From assembly GCA_051955535.1 (NCBI GenBank), contig JBQCGP010000087.1:47014-111013 (forward strand): a DNA stretch of 64,000 nt. The letters are read 5' to 3'. A model generated the notes under the pieces. It ran no database searches. It saw only the letters and a program-made list of their open reading frames with translations, and was not told the origin of the DNA. Every line of letters begins with the position of its first letter. The stretch's first letter is position 1. The translations under genes were made by a program, and so were the position numbers. Below are positions 56,281-64,000 of the stretch, piece after piece. The stretch is from 13-2-20CM-68-14 sp051955535 (lineage in GTDB: Bacteria > Actinomycetota > Thermoleophilia > Gaiellales > Gaiellaceae).

Positions 56281-59200
56281 TTATCGGTGTCCGAAGTGAT
56301 GGGCAGCCGGCAGCGAGCCGAAGACATCGGCCCCGTTGGCGACCTCCTTCGCAAGCGGGACGAGCAATTCGAACTCGGTCACGAGCACGTTCTGGTTGCG
56401 GCCGCTCCGTTCGAACCGGCCGCGGGCGAGGATCAACGGCTCGGCCCGTACGAGCGGCCGGTAGCGCTGATAGACAGGCGGCGGCACGATCAGGTTCACC
56501 TGCCCGAACTCGTCTTCGAGCAGCATGAAGACGACGCCGTTGGCGGTCGCGGGCCGCTGGCGCGCGACCGCGAGGCCGGCGACGACGATCCGGCTGCCGT
56601 GCGGCTTTCCGCCGAGCTCGCGGGTCGGCACCACCTCGTCGGGGAGCCGCGGGCGGAGAAGCGCCAGCGGGTGCGTGCCGACCGAAAGGCTCGTCAGCCG
56701 GTAGTCGGCGAGCATCTGTTCCCACGGCGTCTGCCGCGGAAGCTCCGGAGTCTCGGCGGTCGGGTCGAGCGAGAGGGTGAGCTGCCGCTCCTCGCCGCCG
56801 GAGCCGGGCACCGTCGCCGGGCGGAAGGCAAGGCCGATCTCCCAGAGCAGCCGCCGCCGTTCGCCGAACTCGTCGCAGGCGCCTGAGGCGACGAGCGCCT
56901 CGAGACGGTCGCGATCGAGCTCGAGCCGCTGAGCGAGGTCGCGGACGCCTGCGAACGTCCCGCCGCGCTCGCGCTCCTCCACGACCGCCTGCGCGCCCGC
57001 CTCGCGGAGCGACTGGACGTACTCGAGCCCGATCCGCACGGCATCGTCCTCGAGCCCGCACTTGACGGCACTGCGGTTGACGTCGACCGGCCCCACCTCC
57101 ACCCCACGCCTCTGAGCGTCGCGCACGAGCGACGCCGGCGGGTAAAAGCCCATCGGCTGGGCGTTCAGGAGCGCCGCAAGGAACTCGCGCGGGTGGTGGT
57201 GCCGCAGCCACGTCGATTGATACGCGAGCAGTCCGAACGCCGTTGCGTGCGACTTCGGGAAACCGAAGCCGGAGAACCCGGCCAGCTTGTCGTAGACAGC
57301 GTCGGCGGTCTCGGCGTCGACGCCGTTCCGCGCCGCGCCCTCGATGAAGCGGCCCCGGTAGGCCTCGATCGCCTCCTGACTGCGCTTGCGGCTCATCGCG
57401 CGTCGCAGGCCCTCTGCCTCGCCGACGGAGAAGCCGGCCAGGGCCATCGCCACCTCGAGCACCTGGTCCTGGAAGACGACGACGCCGAGCGTGTCCTTCA
57501 ACGGCTCGCGAAGCAGTTCGTGGTCGACCGGCGGCACGAAGCTCGGGTCCTCACGCAGCTTCTGGCGGTGCTCGATGTACGGGTGGACGGCTTTGCCCTG
57601 GATCGGCCCAGGCCGGACGAGCGCGACCTGGATGGTCAGGTCGTCGAGGTTCTCGGGCCGCGTCCGCAGCAGCGATTGCATCTGTGCCCGGCTCTCGATC
57701 TGGAAGACGCCGATCGTGTCCGCCCGCTGGATGTCGTCGTAGACGTCCGGATCGTCGAGCGGGATGCGCGAGAGATCGATCGGCTTCGCAAGGCTCTCCG
57801 AGATCAGCTCGACGCACTCCTCGACCGCCGAGAGCATCCCGAGCCCAAGCAGATCGATCTTGAGAAACCCGGCGTCCGCGCACGAGTCCTTATCCCACTG
57901 GACGAGCTGCCGCCCGGCCATCGCCGCCGGCATCACCGGGACGAGCTCGACCAGCGGCCGGCTGGAGATGACCATGCCGCCCGGGTGCTGCGACGCGTGG
58001 CGCGGCAGCCCGCCGATCTCGCGGCAGAGCTCGCAGAAGGCCCGCCAGCGCGGCGAACGGAGCTTCGTCTCGGCGTCGGGCAGAGACGCGACCTCCTCGG
58101 CGACGCGCCGCGGGTTGCCCTCCGTCATCCGCGCGAGCCGCTCGAGCTCGGCGTGTGGGAGGCCGAGTGCCTTGCCGACGTCGCGGATCGCACCTCGCGC
58201 GTTGTAGGTCGGGAACGCCGCTACGAGAGCGGCGTGCTCACGGCCGTACTTGTCGCTGACCGCCGGGAGCAGCTTCTCGCGAATGTCGCGTGGGAAGTCG
58301 AGGTCGATGTCGGGCACCGCGGCCATGTCCCGGTTGAGGAAGCGGCCAAGAGAGAGGCAGGCCGCGACCGGATCGACGTGCGACAGGCCGGTCAGGTAGC
58401 AGACGATCGAGCCGACCGAGCTGCCGCGGCCGCGTCCCGGCGGCAGGGACGAGCGCGGCGAGTCGCGGCCGCGCACCTCGACCGCGAGCTCCCGCGCCAG
58501 CTCCAGCACCTCCCAGTGCAGGAGGAAGAAGCCGGCGAGACCGAGCTCGTCGATCAGCTTCAGCTCCTCGTCGAGGCGGACCCTGGCTTTCTTCTTGTGC
58601 CCGTTGCGGCCTGAGTAACGCTCGGCAAACTCCCGGTCGCAGACGCGCTTCAGCTGCGCGATCGCGGGCTCGCCGTTCTCCGAGAAGTCGGGGTAGCGGT
58701 AGCCGAGATCCTCGTTCAGGTCGAACTCGAGCCGCTCGGCCACCTCGACCGTCCTCGCGACGGCGTCGCGGTCGGCCGGGAAGAGGTCGGCAACCTCGCC
58801 CGGCGCGCGAAGGAAACTCTCCCGGTTACCGCGCCGCTCGCGCTCGCAGCCGTCGAGCGAGGTGCGGTTCTTGACCGCTACCAGCACGTCTTGCAGCGTC
58901 GTCAAGCGGCGGTCGTGCGCGTGGACGTCTCCGGTCGCGACCGTCGCGACTCCGAGCGCCTCGGCGAGCTCGCGCAGCCGCGCGTTTCGCGAGGCATCGC
59001 CGCGCTCGAACGGCCGCTGGAGCTCGACGAAGAAACGCTCGCAGCCGAAGGCACGCGCCAGCCGTGCAGCGGCGTTCGGGTTGCGCACCGCGAGCCCGTG
59101 CCGAGCGCAGCCGGACAGGCAGACGAGGCCTTCGTTCAGCTCCTCGAGCAGTGACTGCTCGAGCGCCGGCTCCAGCAACTCACGTTCCTTGCCGGGCACC

Positions 59201-59514
59201 CGCGTCCCCGCGTGCGCCGCCGTCAGCAACCGGCAGAGGTTGGCGTAGCCCGCAGCCGACTCGACGAGCAGCGTCACGTGCGAGCCGTCCGCGAGCGTCA
59301 CCTCCGCGCCGGTGATCGGCCGGACGCCGAACGCCTTGGCCGCCTGCGCGAACTCGAGCGACCCGTAGACGCCGTCGTGGTCGGTCAGCGCGAGCGCGCC
59401 GTAGCCGAGCTCGGCCGCGCGGATCGCGAGGTCCTCCGGCAGCGAGGCGCCGTCGAGGAACGAATAGGCTGAATGCGCGTGAAGCTCGACATACCGCGAA
59501 AAATGCTGCCGCAT
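56281..59514 (-). CDS. dnaE2: Error-prone DNA polymerase DnaE2 (ImuC)
   Basis: 1077 residues from the ATG at 59514; the frame continues to 59559, overlapping the cupin promoter. PHP domain (YVELHAHSAYSFLDGAS, TDHDGVYG), polymerase core with catalytic Asp motif PDIDLDFPRDIREKLL and KSHATAFGLLAYQSTWLRHHHP, tail OB-fold domain. Length and the missing C-terminal extension fit DnaE2 rather than DnaE1. Works with ImuB in SOS mutagenesis; imuB is at 61022 on the same strand, separated by two plus-strand genes. No LexA box is visible before this start. Confidence 0.92.
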   Translation of the reverse strand: MRQHFSRYVELHAHSAYSFLDGASLPEDLAIRAAELGYGALALTDHDGVYGSLEFAQAAKAFGVRPITGAEVTLADGSHVTLLVESAAGYANLCRLLTAAHAGTRVPGKERELLEPALEQSLLEELNEGLVCLSGCARHGLAVRNPNAAARLARAFGCERFFVELQRPFERGDASRNARLRELAEALGVATVATGDVHAHDRRLTTLQDVLVAVKNRTSLDGCERERRGNRESFLRAPGEVADLFPADRDAVARTVEVAERLEFDLNEDLGYRYPDFSENGEPAIAQLKRVCDREFAERYSGRNGHKKKARVRLDEELKLIDELGLAGFFLLHWEVLELARELAVEVRGRDSPRSSLPPGRGRGSSVGSIVCYLTGLSHVDPVAACLSLGRFLNRDMAAVPDIDLDFPRDIREKLLPAVSDKYGREHAALVAAFPTYNARGAIRDVGKALGLPHAELERLARMTEGNPRRVAEEVASLPDAETKLRSPRWRAFCELCREIGGLPRHASQHPGGMVISSRPLVELVPVMPAAMAGRQLVQWDKDSCADAGFLKIDLLGLGMLSAVEECVELISESLAKPIDLSRIPLDDPDVYDDIQRADTIGVFQIESRAQMQSLLRTRPENLDDLTIQVALVRPGPIQGKAVHPYIEHRQKLREDPSFVPPVDHELLREPLKDTLGVVVFQDQVLEVAMALAGFSVGEAEGLRRAMSRKRSQEAIEAYRGRFIEGAARNGVDAETADAVYDKLAGFSGFGFPKSHATAFGLLAYQSTWLRHHHPREFLAALLNAQPMGFYPPASLVRDAQRRGVEVGPVDVNRSAVKCGLEDDAVRIGLEYVQSLREAGAQAVVEERERGGTFAGVRDLAQRLELDRDRLEALVASGACDEFGERRRLLWEIGLAFRPATVPGSGGEERQLTLSLDPTAETPELPRQTPWEQMLADYRLTSLSVGTHPLALLRPRLPDEVVPTRELGGKPHGSRIVVAGLAVARQRPATANGVVFMLLEDEFGQVNLIVPPPVYQRYRPLVRAEPLILARGRFERSGRNQNVLVTEFELLVPLAKEVANGADVFGSLPAAHHFGHR

Positions 59515-59564
59515 TTTCCGCGGGGCCTGGTTTGTCCCATCGCTCCGCTCGGGAGACATCAGAA

Positions 59565-60332
59565 ATGAATCCGGTTCTGCTTATTGCACCCGGCGCTGGT
59601 GAACAGACCACCGACCGGCCCGAGCGGAAGATCACGATCCTCGGCGACTTCCCGCAGATCATCGTCTCGCGGTTCCGCTACGCGCCCGGCGAGAAAGGCC
59701 CGGAGCCGCACGTGCACCGGCAGCACTCGGACGCGTTCTACGTCCTCGAGGGAGAGGTCGAGTTCGGCCTTGGCCCGGGGGTGACACCGATGAGCGGCGG
59801 CCCCGGCACGTTTGCGGCCGCGCCGCCGAACGTCGTCCACACCTTCCGGAACTCGAGCGACGCCGACGCGGTCTTCCTCAACATCCACGCGCCGAGCATG
59901 GGCTTCGGCGACGTGCTGCGCGGCAAGGGACGCGAGCACTTCGACCAGTTCGACCCGCCCGAAGACGGCGGCCGACCACTTGCCGACGCGATCTTCAGCC
60001 AATCCGGCGATGGCGAGCCCGTCGGGCACGAGACGTCCTCGTACCTGATCAAGGCCGAGCTCACAGAGCTCTCCGTCTTCGAGATGACCTTCATGCCCGA
60101 GTTCGAGGGCGTCGACCCGCACACGCACGACGACCACGTCGACTCGTTCCTCGTCCTCGACGGCGAGGGCGAGTTTCTCGCCGGCGAAGAGATGCACCGA
60201 GTCGGCCCGGGCTGGTTCTTCTCGGCGCCTCCCGGCGCCCGCCACGGCTTCTCCAATCCCGGTCCCGAGCCGATGCGCGTCCTCAACCTCCACGCGCCCG
60301 ACAGCGGCTTCGCCGGGCGACTCAAGAGCTAG
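59565..60332 (+). CDS. Bicupin protein
   Basis: 255 residues from the ATG at 59565, with GGGAG about 10 nt upstream. Two cupin barrels: the first with EPHVHRQHSDAFYVLEGEVEFGLG and NVVHTFRN, the second with VDPHTHDDHVDSFLVLDGEGEF and ARHGFSNP. Both keep the two-His metal sites. Likely a metal-dependent enzyme or sugar/quercetinase-like protein; the substrate is unknown. It interrupts the imuB-dnaE2 order. Confidence 0.82.
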   Translation: MNPVLLIAPGAGEQTTDRPERKITILGDFPQIIVSRFRYAPGEKGPEPHVHRQHSDAFYVLEGEVEFGLGPGVTPMSGGPGTFAAAPPNVVHTFRNSSDADAVFLNIHAPSMGFGDVLRGKGREHFDQFDPPEDGGRPLADAIFSQSGDGEPVGHETSSYLIKAELTELSVFEMTFMPEFEGVDPHTHDDHVDSFLVLDGEGEFLAGEEMHRVGPGWFFSAPPGARHGFSNPGPEPMRVLNLHAPDSGFAGRLKS

Positions 60333-60371
60333 AGCTTCAGCAGGCGGCCGTCTGAGCCGATAGCCGGTGAG

Positions 60372-60692
60372 ATGCGTGCCAGGCTCGCGTTTCCACTCAC
60401 CGTCGCCTTCGCTGCGGCCTTCGTGGCCCAGGTGGAAGGGGTACTGGTCACCCGCTGGGCGTCCGACCGCGGAACCGCCTGCTCCTCCGCCGGCGCCGCG
60501 GGCGAGTGCGCGCTGAACGGCGTCATCTCCTTCCTCGCCGGCACCTTCTTCGCCGTCGAGACGCTCGCCGCGACGCTCATCGCGCTCGTCCTCCACAGGA
60601 ACGGGAAGCGCTTCGGCGCAGCCGTCGCAGCCGCAGGCCTCGTGCTCGCGCTGGGCGTGGAGCACCTGTGGCTTCTTAGCCATCGTTCGTAG
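60372..60692 (+). CDS. Small membrane protein
   Basis: 106 residues with three hydrophobic segments (about 5-25, 48-68 and 77-99) and two Cys in the first loop. No family recognised. Same strand as the bicupin, 39 bp after it. Confidence 0.6.
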   Translation: MRARLAFPLTVAFAAAFVAQVEGVLVTRWASDRGTACSSAGAAGECALNGVISFLAGTFFAVETLAATLIALVLHRNGKRFGAAVAAAGLVLALGVEHLWLLSHRS

Positions 60693-60733
60693 GACCATCA
60701 GGACCGCTACCGCCTTGCCATCGGGGTTTAGAC

Positions 60734-60786
60734 GGACGCCCGGGCAAAGCCCGGACGTCCTCCAGTCGGCGTCGCAAGCGAACGCC
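60734..60786. repeat. Composite hairpin repeat family, copy 4 (inverted)
   Basis: CGGGGTTTAG (about 60722-60731), element B-like GGACG-C-CCGGGC-AAA-GCCCGG-A-CGTCC (60734-60760) and an imperfect element A (GGCGTCGC-AA-GCGAACGCC, 60768-60786). Confidence 0.6.
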
Positions 60787-60797
60787 TCGGTCACGCA

Positions 60798-60989
60798 TCA
60801 GGCGCGCTGACTGAACCAGCACTGCGCTTCGCCGTCGAGAAAGACGACCGCGTTCTCGCCGCTCGCGAGCACGACGTCGAAGTAGCGCCGGTCGACCGGC
60901 TGCTCCGTCCACCAGCGGTCGACGACGCGCCATTCCTCGCGCACCAGCGCCACCTGCTGGCGATTCACGCTCCGCGGCGACCCGTCCAC
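60798..60989 (-). CDS. DUF6504-type small protein downstream of imuB
   Basis: About 63 residues: VNRQQVALVREEWRVVDRWW, then RRYFDVVLASGENAVVFLDG and QCWFSQ, the pattern of DUF6504 proteins encoded after imuB in actinobacteria. Start uncertain: the GTG at 60989 is used, but family similarity reaches to about 61004 and the frame is open into imuB to 61097. Confidence 0.7.
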   Translation of the reverse strand: MDGSPRSVNRQQVALVREEWRVVDRWWTEQPVDRRYFDVVLASGENAVVFLDGEAQCWFSQRA

Positions 60990-61021
60990 GTGCGTCTCGA
61001 CGAGCGCTCTCGAAGGAGCGT

Positions 61022-62206
61022 TTAGTCGTCGCGCGGAACCAGCAGCGCTCTCTGCTCGGGGATTCGCGACCAGGGAGCGACCTCCACCACCGAACACACC
61101 GCGCCCGAGCCGGTACCCGCGCGCACCTGCTTCAGGCCCTCGCTGAGCTGAGCGCGTAGCTCGAGACCCTCCGGCTGGACGAGCTCCAGCTGCCAGCCGA
61201 CCTTCTGCGCGAGCTCGACGACCTCGAGCCCGAGCCTCGTCACCGGCGCGGGCAGCTCTGCGAGCTTCGGGCCGAGCGCGAGGCGCAGCCGTTCCCGGTC
61301 CGCCGTCGCGTCACGCAGCGTCACCGTTCGCCGCCACGATCCCCCGCCGACCAGCTTCGCAGACAGCGCCAGCTTCCGCACGGCCCTCTCGCCGCGCTCC
61401 GGCCGGGCGAGGAGCCGGTCGAGGAGGGCACCCAGCGCCCGCCGGAGCGTCAGCTCGTTCGCCACCGCCTCGGGAAACTCCAGCGTCTCCGCGAGCTCGG
61501 CGGCCACCTTCCTGGCGCGGACCTTGCCGCGCTGTTCACCTCTCGCCAGGCTCCAGGCGCGCCGGCCGTCCGGCCCCAATCGTTCGGCAACGGCGTCGCC
61601 CGGCAGCCCAGCAAGCTGTCCAAGCCTTCTTACCCCCAGCTCTTCGAGCTCCCCGCGGCGCTCGGGCTCGACCGGGAGCAGCGTCAGCGGCAGCGGCGCG
61701 AGGAAGTCGCGGGTCTGGCGGTCGGAGACGATCAGGAGCTGACCCGGGCGCGCAACATGAGCGGCCGCAAGCGCGGCGAACCGGCGCTCCGCGGCTCCGA
61801 TCCGCGCGTCCCAAGTCGTCCCGACGGCCGCGAGTGCCCGCTTCAGCGCCGGCTCGATGCCTCCGTAGAGCCGTTCGATCCCGCGCGTCTCGAAGTAGAC
61901 GCAACCGAGCGCTGCGGACTCGACCGCGAACCCGGAGTCTTCGAGCCGCTTGAGAAGCTGCTCCCATTCGTGCTCTGCAGTCGCCGGATCCTGCTCGACG
62001 AGGGCCAGCTCCGGACAGAGCGAGAGCGCCTCTCCCAGCCGCATCCCCGGCTGCACGCCCGCTGCCTCGGCCGTAGCCGTGACCGGGCCGAGCACGGACT
62101 CCTCCCCCACACCCGGCCCGAGCGCAGCAGGCCTAAGCGCAAGCGCAGGGCGCTTCCGCAGCGCAGCCCGCAGCTCGAATCCCGGGATGAGAAGGCACGC
62201 GATCAC
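61022..62206 (-). CDS. imuB: ImuB-type Y-family polymerase-like protein
   Basis: 394 residues from the GTG at 62206. The Y-family fold is recognisable (ARIGAAERRFAALAAAHVARPGQ and a Helix-hairpin LEELGVRRLGQLAGLPGDAV region), but the N-terminal DxD.F acidic motif is IPGFELRA, so polymerase catalysis is lost, as in ImuB. It scaffolds DnaE2 with the beta clamp in induced mutagenesis. Two LexA-like boxes precede it. Confidence 0.85.
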   Translation of the reverse strand: MIACLLIPGFELRAALRKRPALALRPAALGPGVGEESVLGPVTATAEAAGVQPGMRLGEALSLCPELALVEQDPATAEHEWEQLLKRLEDSGFAVESAALGCVYFETRGIERLYGGIEPALKRALAAVGTTWDARIGAAERRFAALAAAHVARPGQLLIVSDRQTRDFLAPLPLTLLPVEPERRGELEELGVRRLGQLAGLPGDAVAERLGPDGRRAWSLARGEQRGKVRARKVAAELAETLEFPEAVANELTLRRALGALLDRLLARPERGERAVRKLALSAKLVGGGSWRRTVTLRDATADRERLRLALGPKLAELPAPVTRLGLEVVELAQKVGWQLELVQPEGLELRAQLSEGLKQVRAGTGSGAVCSVVEVAPWSRIPEQRALLVPRDD

Positions 62207-62209
62207 TTA

Positions 62210-62241
62210 CGAACGTATGTTCTACCACGAACACACGTTCG
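62210..62241 (-). promoter_or_regulatory. Two LexA (SOS) boxes upstream of imuB
   Basis: CGAACGTATGTTCT (62210-62223) and CGAACACACGTTCG (62228-62241) both fit the CGAAC(N4)GTTCG type; the second is perfect. The first is 3 nt from the imuB GTG, overlapping a likely leaderless promoter. Confidence 0.8.
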
Positions 62242-62257
62242 CTGTCAAACCCGAGGT

Positions 62258-62407
62258 CTACTGAGGCTTTTTGACCACCTTCTCGAGCGCCTCGAAGACC
62301 TCACGCCGCCTCGGCAACCCGACTTCCTGGGCCTTCGGGGCGGCCTGCTGCGGAGCTTCGGACGGAGCGGGCTTGTCGGCGCCCTCGAGATCCTTGTTCT
62401 CGGTCAT
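62258..62407 (-). CDS. Small hypothetical protein upstream of imuB
   Basis: 49 residues: MTENKDLEGADKPAPSEAPQ, then a Gln/Ala/Pro linker and a basic helical end (LPRRREVFEALEKVVKK). Good codon use and start. No family recognised. Its stop is 17 bp from the LexA boxes; it may or may not be part of the SOS unit. Confidence 0.5.
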   Translation of the reverse strand: MTENKDLEGADKPAPSEAPQQAAPKAQEVGLPRRREVFEALEKVVKKPQ

Positions 62408-62571
62408 CGACGCTTGACGACCCTAGACATCCACGCGCCCGCTTTCGACTCACCGAATTGCCGGTTCTCCTGGCCAAGGGTCCTGGTCGCGACGCCGAGG
62501 GCGCTAGGTCGCCGCGGAGCGCGCACCCGAGACGCGCAGGCCCGACAGCCGCAGCGAGTTAGCTGGAACCT
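62408..62571. other. Gap without a gene
   Basis: 164 bp between the small ORF and comB with no feature recognised. Confidence 0.4.
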
Positions 62572-63255
62572 TTACCCGGTGATCTCGGCGGCGTCTTCGA
62601 CCAGCCGAGCGAGCCGGGGCACGATCGTGAGCGTGTTCTCCTGCGTGCACCAGCGGAGGTCGTCTTCGAGGCCCGGCGGCCCGTAGGTGCGCGCGTTCAC
62701 CCCTGCCCAGGCGGTCGGATACGCCTGGGCGATCACCGCCGACGCAACGGCTGCGTCGGTCGGCTCGCCCTCGAGCAGCGCGACGATCCGGCCTGCCGTG
62801 TAGGCGTCGTCGATCGCGAACGCGCCCTGGTAGCCCGCGCAGACCACCGTCACGTCCTCTCCTGGTTCTCGCGCGGCGGCCGTTACCGCGTCGAGGTTGA
62901 GCAGGCAGCCCAGGAGCACGACCTCCGAAGTCGATGCGGCCGCGAGGATCGTCCGCGTCCCGTTCGTCGTCGTCAGGATCGCCGTTTCGGCCCGCGGCTC
63001 CAGGTACTCGAGGGGCGAGGCACCGAGGTCGAACCCCTCGATCCGCCGGGCGTTCCGTTCCCCGCCGACGACCGCCGTGTCCCCGAGCTCCGCGCGGAGC
63101 GCTCGCGCCTCCTCGATGTCGCGGCAGCAGAGCACGCGCCCGTAGCCGGAGGCGAGCGCCTGCGCGATCACGGAGGTCGCCCGCATCACGTCGACCACGA
63201 CCGCCACATGCGTGGGCCGCACTTCCGCAGGAGTGAAGGCGACGTCTATCCGCAC
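62572..63255 (-). CDS. 2-phosphosulfolactate phosphatase family (ComB-like)
   Basis: 227 residues: VVVDVMRATSVIAQALASG, VGGERNARRIEGFDLGASPLEY, TTTNGTRTI and GCLLNLDAV, VVCAGYQGAFAIDDAYTAGRIV carry the ComB signature with its Asp/Cys residues. In archaea it acts in coenzyme M synthesis; in actinobacteria the substrate is unknown and no other coenzyme M gene is here. Start is GTG with TAGCGT 9 nt upstream and no ribosome site, consistent with leaderless transcription. Confidence 0.8.
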   Translation of the reverse strand: MRIDVAFTPAEVRPTHVAVVVDVMRATSVIAQALASGYGRVLCCRDIEEARALRAELGDTAVVGGERNARRIEGFDLGASPLEYLEPRAETAILTTTNGTRTILAAASTSEVVLLGCLLNLDAVTAAAREPGEDVTVVCAGYQGAFAIDDAYTAGRIVALLEGEPTDAAVASAVIAQAYPTAWAGVNARTYGPPGLEDDLRWCTQENTLTIVPRLARLVEDAAEITG

Positions 63256-63263
63256 CGCGCATC

Positions 63264-63270
63264 TACGCTA
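63264..63270. promoter_or_regulatory. Bidirectional -10 (TACGCTA) for comB and rhomboid genes
   Basis: Plus strand TACGCT (63264-63269) is 9 nt before the ATG at 63279; minus strand TAGCGT (63270-63265) is also 9 nt before the comB GTG at 63255. Fully symmetric in a 23-bp gap with no ribosome sites. Confidence 0.6.
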
Positions 63271-63278
63271 GTCGAGCC

Positions 63279-64000
63279 ATGTCTGCCGCGATGAGGTGCT
63301 ACCGCCATCCCGACCGGGAGACGTACCTGTCGTGCTCGGAATGCGGGCGGCCGATCTGCGCGGAGTGCATGACGCCAGCCCCGGTCGGGCAACGCTGCCC
63401 CGAGCACTCCGGCAGGTCGCAAGGCGTCGCGCGGATGAGGAGCGGTTTCTGGGGCTTCACGACGGCCGGCACGCCCGGAGTCGTGACGCGAACGCTGATC
63501 GGGATCAACGTCGGCATCTACCTGCTCGAGCTCGCGACAGGCGGCTCGATCAACGGCGTCGGCAGCAAGATCTTCGAGAAGGGGGCGCTTTTCGGGCCCT
63601 TGGTCGCCCAGGGCGACTGGTGGCGACTGATCACGACGGCCTTCCTCCACTACGGACCGATCCATCTCGGCTTCAACATGCTCTTCCTCTACTGGGTCGG
63701 GACACCCGTGGAGCAGTACCTTGGCCGCACGCGGTTCCTGATCGTCTACTTCGTCTCGGGCCTCGCCGGCTCGGCCGGCGCACTCGTCTTCTCCCCGAGC
63801 GCCGTCACGGTCGGCGCGTCCGGAGCCATCTTCGGGATCCTCGGCGCCGCGCTCGTCCTCGAGCGGCAGGGCTCCTATGTCCTGGGCGGGAGCGCCATGG
63901 GGCTGATCATCATCAACCTCGTGCTCAGCTTCGTGCTCTCGGGCATCTCGATCGGAGGACACATCGGCGGACTGATCGGCGGCGCCGCGTGCATGCTCGT
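63279..64000 (+). CDS. Rhomboid-family intramembrane serine protease with N-terminal zinc finger (cut by window end)
   Basis: The first 240 residues are present. Residues about 5-50 hold a Cys/His zinc finger (CYRHPD, CSECGRPICAECM, CPEH) of the B-box type; after it come membrane helices with the rhomboid catalytic Ser in GASGAIFG and the His in GGHIGGLIGG. Only the last helix part is missing. A membrane protease of unknown substrate; the cytosolic finger is common in actinobacterial rhomboids. Confidence 0.93.
   Translation, partial: MSAAMRCYRHPDRETYLSCSECGRPICAECMTPAPVGQRCPEHSGRSQGVARMRSGFWGFTTAGTPGVVTRTLIGINVGIYLLELATGGSINGVGSKIFEKGALFGPLVAQGDWWRLITTAFLHYGPIHLGFNMLFLYWVGTPVEQYLGRTRFLIVYFVSGLAGSAGALVFSPSAVTVGASGAIFGILGAALVLERQGSYVLGGSAMGLIIINLVLSFVLSGISIGGHIGGLIGGAACML

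Noticed and set aside
57193..58614. 473-codon plus-strand frame opposite dnaE2
   Set aside because: Antisense shadow in the polymerase core; no protein motifs.
59515..59564. LexA box before dnaE2
   Set aside because: No CGAAC(N4)GTTCG-like sequence is present in the gap or just inside the gene.

Overview
The window is high-GC bacterial chromosome, most consistent with an actinomycetote of the Thermoleophilia (Gaiellales/Solirubrobacterales type). The evidence is the gene order sepF-yggS-pgeF with divIVA, lspA and a DksA/TraR-like gene, the FHA (GarA-like)/MerR (FtsR-like) pair next to an RsiG-like anti-sigma gene, two primary-type sigma factors, a MurA with the mycobacterial-type Asp in place of Cys, an S8 protease with ALWG and VSW motifs, and many apparently leaderless genes. 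No plasmid, phage or CRISPR locus is visible; almost everything looks like core chromosome with short repeats in the gaps.

Layout. 0-5 kb: end of a secreted DUF11 protein, then gatD and murT (lipid II amidation) separated by an opposite-strand secreted subtilase. 4.7-12.4 kb: a 62-aa coupled ORF plus a membrane GGDEF/HD-GYP protein, an HNH-repeat protein, a class II glutamine amidotransferase, a sigma factor, four tandem 25-bp repeats, a PHP phosphatase and the region-1.1-containing rpoD. 12.5-23 kb: uppP, small membrane proteins, apt, ftsR-like, FHA, RsiG-like, a ManC-phosphomannomutase fusion, pgsA, a HutF-like amidohydrolase and DUF4234 proteins. 23-27 kb: a gene-poor stretch with small proteins, a gene remnant, several hairpins and tRNA-Pro.

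27-39.3 kb is one long minus-strand housekeeping run read rpsB-tsf-pyrH-frr-uppS-cdsA-[BNR protein]-dxr-rseP-ispG-proS-xre, joining translation, the MEP isoprenoid pathway, undecaprenyl synthesis and site-2 proteolysis. 39.4-51.7 kb: gabT, a GGDEF protein, then a second minus-strand run murA-(hisB-like)-ridA-(DHH-CBS-CCA fusion)-pgeF-yggS-sepF-yggT-divIVA-yggU-dksA-like-lspA-rluD (cell wall, division, tRNA end maintenance). 51.7-64 kb: HD phosphohydrolase, class V aminotransferase, EEP nuclease, GH15 glucanase, and a mutagenesis cassette (imuB with two LexA-like boxes, a DUF6504 gene, dnaE2) interrupted by a bicupin and a small membrane gene; comB and a rhomboid protease cut by the window end.

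Most interesting non-coding structure: (i) divergent gene pairs whose start codons are about 20 bp apart share one symmetric TANNNTA element, apparently a bidirectional leaderless -10; (ii) two copies of an element with conserved flanks and a compensatorily changed stem; (iii) a five-copy family of composite hairpin repeats; (iv) a pair of similar structured leaders before the subtilase and the HD-GYP unit. All functions are from reading the sequence; no database search was run.
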